The translations under genes were made by a program, and so were the position numbers. A stretch of DNA of 64,000 nt. Origin: Rhodocyclaceae bacterium. GTDB lineage: Bacteria; Pseudomonadota; Gammaproteobacteria; Burkholderiales; Rhodocyclaceae. Shown piece after piece: positions 62,846 to 64,000 of the stretch. Each line of letters begins with the position of its first letter. Within the stretch, counting starts at the first letter, position 1. The stretch covers positions 32,756-96,755 of the forward strand of contig JAOADW010000035.1 of the NCBI GenBank assembly GCA_026417115.1. The letters run 5' to 3'. The notes beneath the pieces are model-generated. The model did not search any database. It was not told the DNA's origin and saw nothing but the letters and a program-made list of their open reading frames with translations.

Positions 62846-63861
62846 GTTTCACCTCGCAATTGACGCAAATGTTGCAAAATGGGAGCGAGCGTCGCCGAAA
62901 GATGCCGTCGCATCAGGGGCCCCACGGCCGTCGTGCGCATGAGCACGGGTTCCGCAACCCGCGCCGTGACACGCGCGAGGCTCGCCAAGGCCGCTGCATC
63001 TTGCGGCAACGCCGTAAGCTCTTCTTCCGCTGCCGCTCCCGCCGCAAAGCGTTGGCCAATCAGATCGAGCAAAAGGTATACGGCCTCGTGGCTCGCGGCG
63101 CGATCGAGCGCGAGCGTCATGAGTTCAAGCCAGCTCTGGCCGAGGCCCGAGTATGCCCAGGCCAAAACTTCGCCTGCGGCTGTGGGGGGTAACGGATGGG
63201 GGCAAGCGCGAGCTGGTAAGGCTGGCAGCTCGTTTGCGCAAGATTCGAGGAAGCCCGGTAGATAGTGCGGTCGTCGCCGCGCCTTGGCGAGCAAGGCCTG
63301 GCGCTTGTCGGCCGGCAAGCAGCCGCTTTTGAGAATCACGCGCACGGTTTCCATCGCCTCGCGCGCATCGCTCTCGAAGGACAGATGTTCGTAGAGATAG
63401 TCAGCAAGGATTGAGCCCATGAGCCCCTGCTGCACCGCGGGATGCATGAGCATCACTTTTGCGGTCTCGGCGTTGGGCAATGCCCACCACACGCGCCGCG
63501 CGAGCTCATCGGTGAGTCCAGGCGCATAGGCGACGGCAAGCACCGCCTCGGGCTCGGCAAGCTTGAGCAGCGCGGCGAGATATTTTTCGCTCGCTTGCCC
63601 CATGCGGGTCCAGCGCCGCAAATGGATGGGATAGCCGCCCGGCGATCCCATGGCATGTCCAGCAAGGACCTCCTTGACGCGCTGCAGGTAACGCTCAGGC
63701 CGCGTCGTCGGGTGCAGAGGCAAGATGCGTTCGCCGGCTTCGGTGAGCGCGATCAACGCGGGCCTTGCTTCATCGATGCGCACCGCCTCTACGCCAGCCG
63801 CCAGCAACACGTGCAAGCGAAGGGCGTCCTCGGGGGAAAGCTCGACATTTTTCATCGTCAT
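62842..63861 (-). CDS. dsrS: DsrS-like protein
   Basis: A 339-residue soluble, helix-rich protein that fits my memory of DsrS of sulfur-oxidising bacteria: LSPEDALRLHVLLAAGVEAVRIDE, HAMGSPGGYPIHLRRWTRMGQ, LAEPEAVLAVAYAPGLTDELARRVWWALP. DsrS is encoded at the end of the dsr cluster in Allochromatium and affects Dsr protein levels after transcription, mechanism unclear. No other dsr gene is in the window. It starts inside the stop codon of the VWA-like gene. Confidence 0.7.
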   Translation of the reverse strand: MTMKNVELSPEDALRLHVLLAAGVEAVRIDEARPALIALTEAGERILPLHPTTRPERYLQRVKEVLAGHAMGSPGGYPIHLRRWTRMGQASEKYLAALLKLAEPEAVLAVAYAPGLTDELARRVWWALPNAETAKVMLMHPAVQQGLMGSILADYLYEHLSFESDAREAMETVRVILKSGCLPADKRQALLAKARRRPHYLPGFLESCANELPALPARACPHPLPPTAAGEVLAWAYSGLGQSWLELMTLALDRAASHEAVYLLLDLIGQRFAAGAAAEEELTALPQDAAALASLARVTARVAEPVLMRTTAVGPLMRRHLSATLAPILQHLRQLRGET

Positions 63862-64000
63862 CCCGTCAAGGATACCCGGCGTCCCCAGGGGATGGGCGCC
63901 TGTCCCTTGATCAGCCAGAACACCGGGTAGTCTGGCGCATGGATAGGGAATTCGCCTTCGCCATCGGTGAAATAAACGAGCGCATCCGGCCGGCGCCCCT
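63858..64000 (-). CDS. C-terminal end of a VWA-like metallopeptidase-related protein (DUF2201), cut by the window edge
   Basis: The last 46 residues of a longer gene. The reading RRPDALVYFTDGEGEFP, then PDYPVFWLIKGQAPIPWG matches the end of the VWA-like domain of DUF2201 proteins, which are usually paired with a MoxR-type ATPase. The stop overlaps the dsrS start as ATGA. The rest lies beyond base 64000. Confidence 0.7.
   Translation of the reverse strand, partial: GRRPDALVYFTDGEGEFPIHAPDYPVFWLIKGQAPIPWGRRVSLTG

Overview
The window is a GC-rich, gene-dense stretch of a Gram-negative chromosome, most likely from a denitrifying betaproteobacterium of the Rhodocyclales/Nitrosomonadales type. That placement rests on gene order and gene content, not on a database search: fur/bamE/dapB, carA-carB-greA, thrS-infC-rpmI-rplT-pheS-pheT-ihfA-merR-tRNA, a RegB/RegA redox system, cytochrome cd1 nitrite reductase, and a DsrS-like protein known from sulfur oxidisers. 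Genes overlap heavily (many ATGA or TGATG junctions) and several starts are TTG, GTG or ATC.

Layout. 1-4.34 kb (+): nirJ (its A of ATG lies one base outside the window), nirN, an exported pentapeptide-repeat protein, and a cytochrome-oxidase subunit III-like/IV-like pair (NirO/NirP or NorE/NorF type). 4.37-9.83 kb (-): a nitric oxide reductase accessory operon norE-norF-norQ-(membrane protein)-norD-(membrane protein), ending in a radical SAM/SPASM protein. 9.9-16.7 kb: fur (-) and bamE, dapB, carA, carB, greA (+). 17.0-21.2 kb (+): a YfiN-like diguanylate cyclase, a YfiR-like periplasmic protein and a TonB-dependent receptor in one overlapping operon. 21.5-24.6 kb (-): a zinc-ribbon-like small protein, a PAS-containing chemoreceptor and the relic of a GGDEF gene. 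24.6-32.2 kb (-): an aberrant tRNA, merR, ihfA, pheT, pheS, rplT, rpmI, infC, thrS and tRNA-Asp. 32.3-34.1 kb (-): regA and regB. 34.2-41.0 kb: a diheme cytochrome c (+) facing nirH, nirG, nirDL, nirF, nirC, an unusual multiheme cytochrome and nirS (all -). 41.2-46.4 kb: alaS, a glycerophosphodiesterase, an orphan solute-binding protein and a lipoprotein. 46.5-51.5 kb (+): rhlE, a fumarylacetoacetase-family hydrolase, a DUF1343 protein and three tandem Hsp20 genes behind a near-perfect RpoH promoter. 51.6-64 kb: pntB-pntA, a PP2C phosphatase, a MaoC hydratase, an HDOD protein, glcF-glcE-glcD, and an overlapping operon of poorly known genes headed by a VWA-like protein and dsrS.

How it works together. 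The nir genes encode cytochrome cd1 nitrite reductase, candidate electron carriers and nearly the whole heme d1 pathway (nirDL, G, H, F, J, N; nirE is not in the window). The nor genes encode accessory and maturation factors, while norCB is not in the window. Two FNR/DNR-like boxes precede nirS and the following operon. A RegA/PrrA-type operator lies between regB and the diheme cytochrome gene. Oxygen/redox control by RegBA and a DNR/FNR-type factor is therefore the likely regulatory frame.
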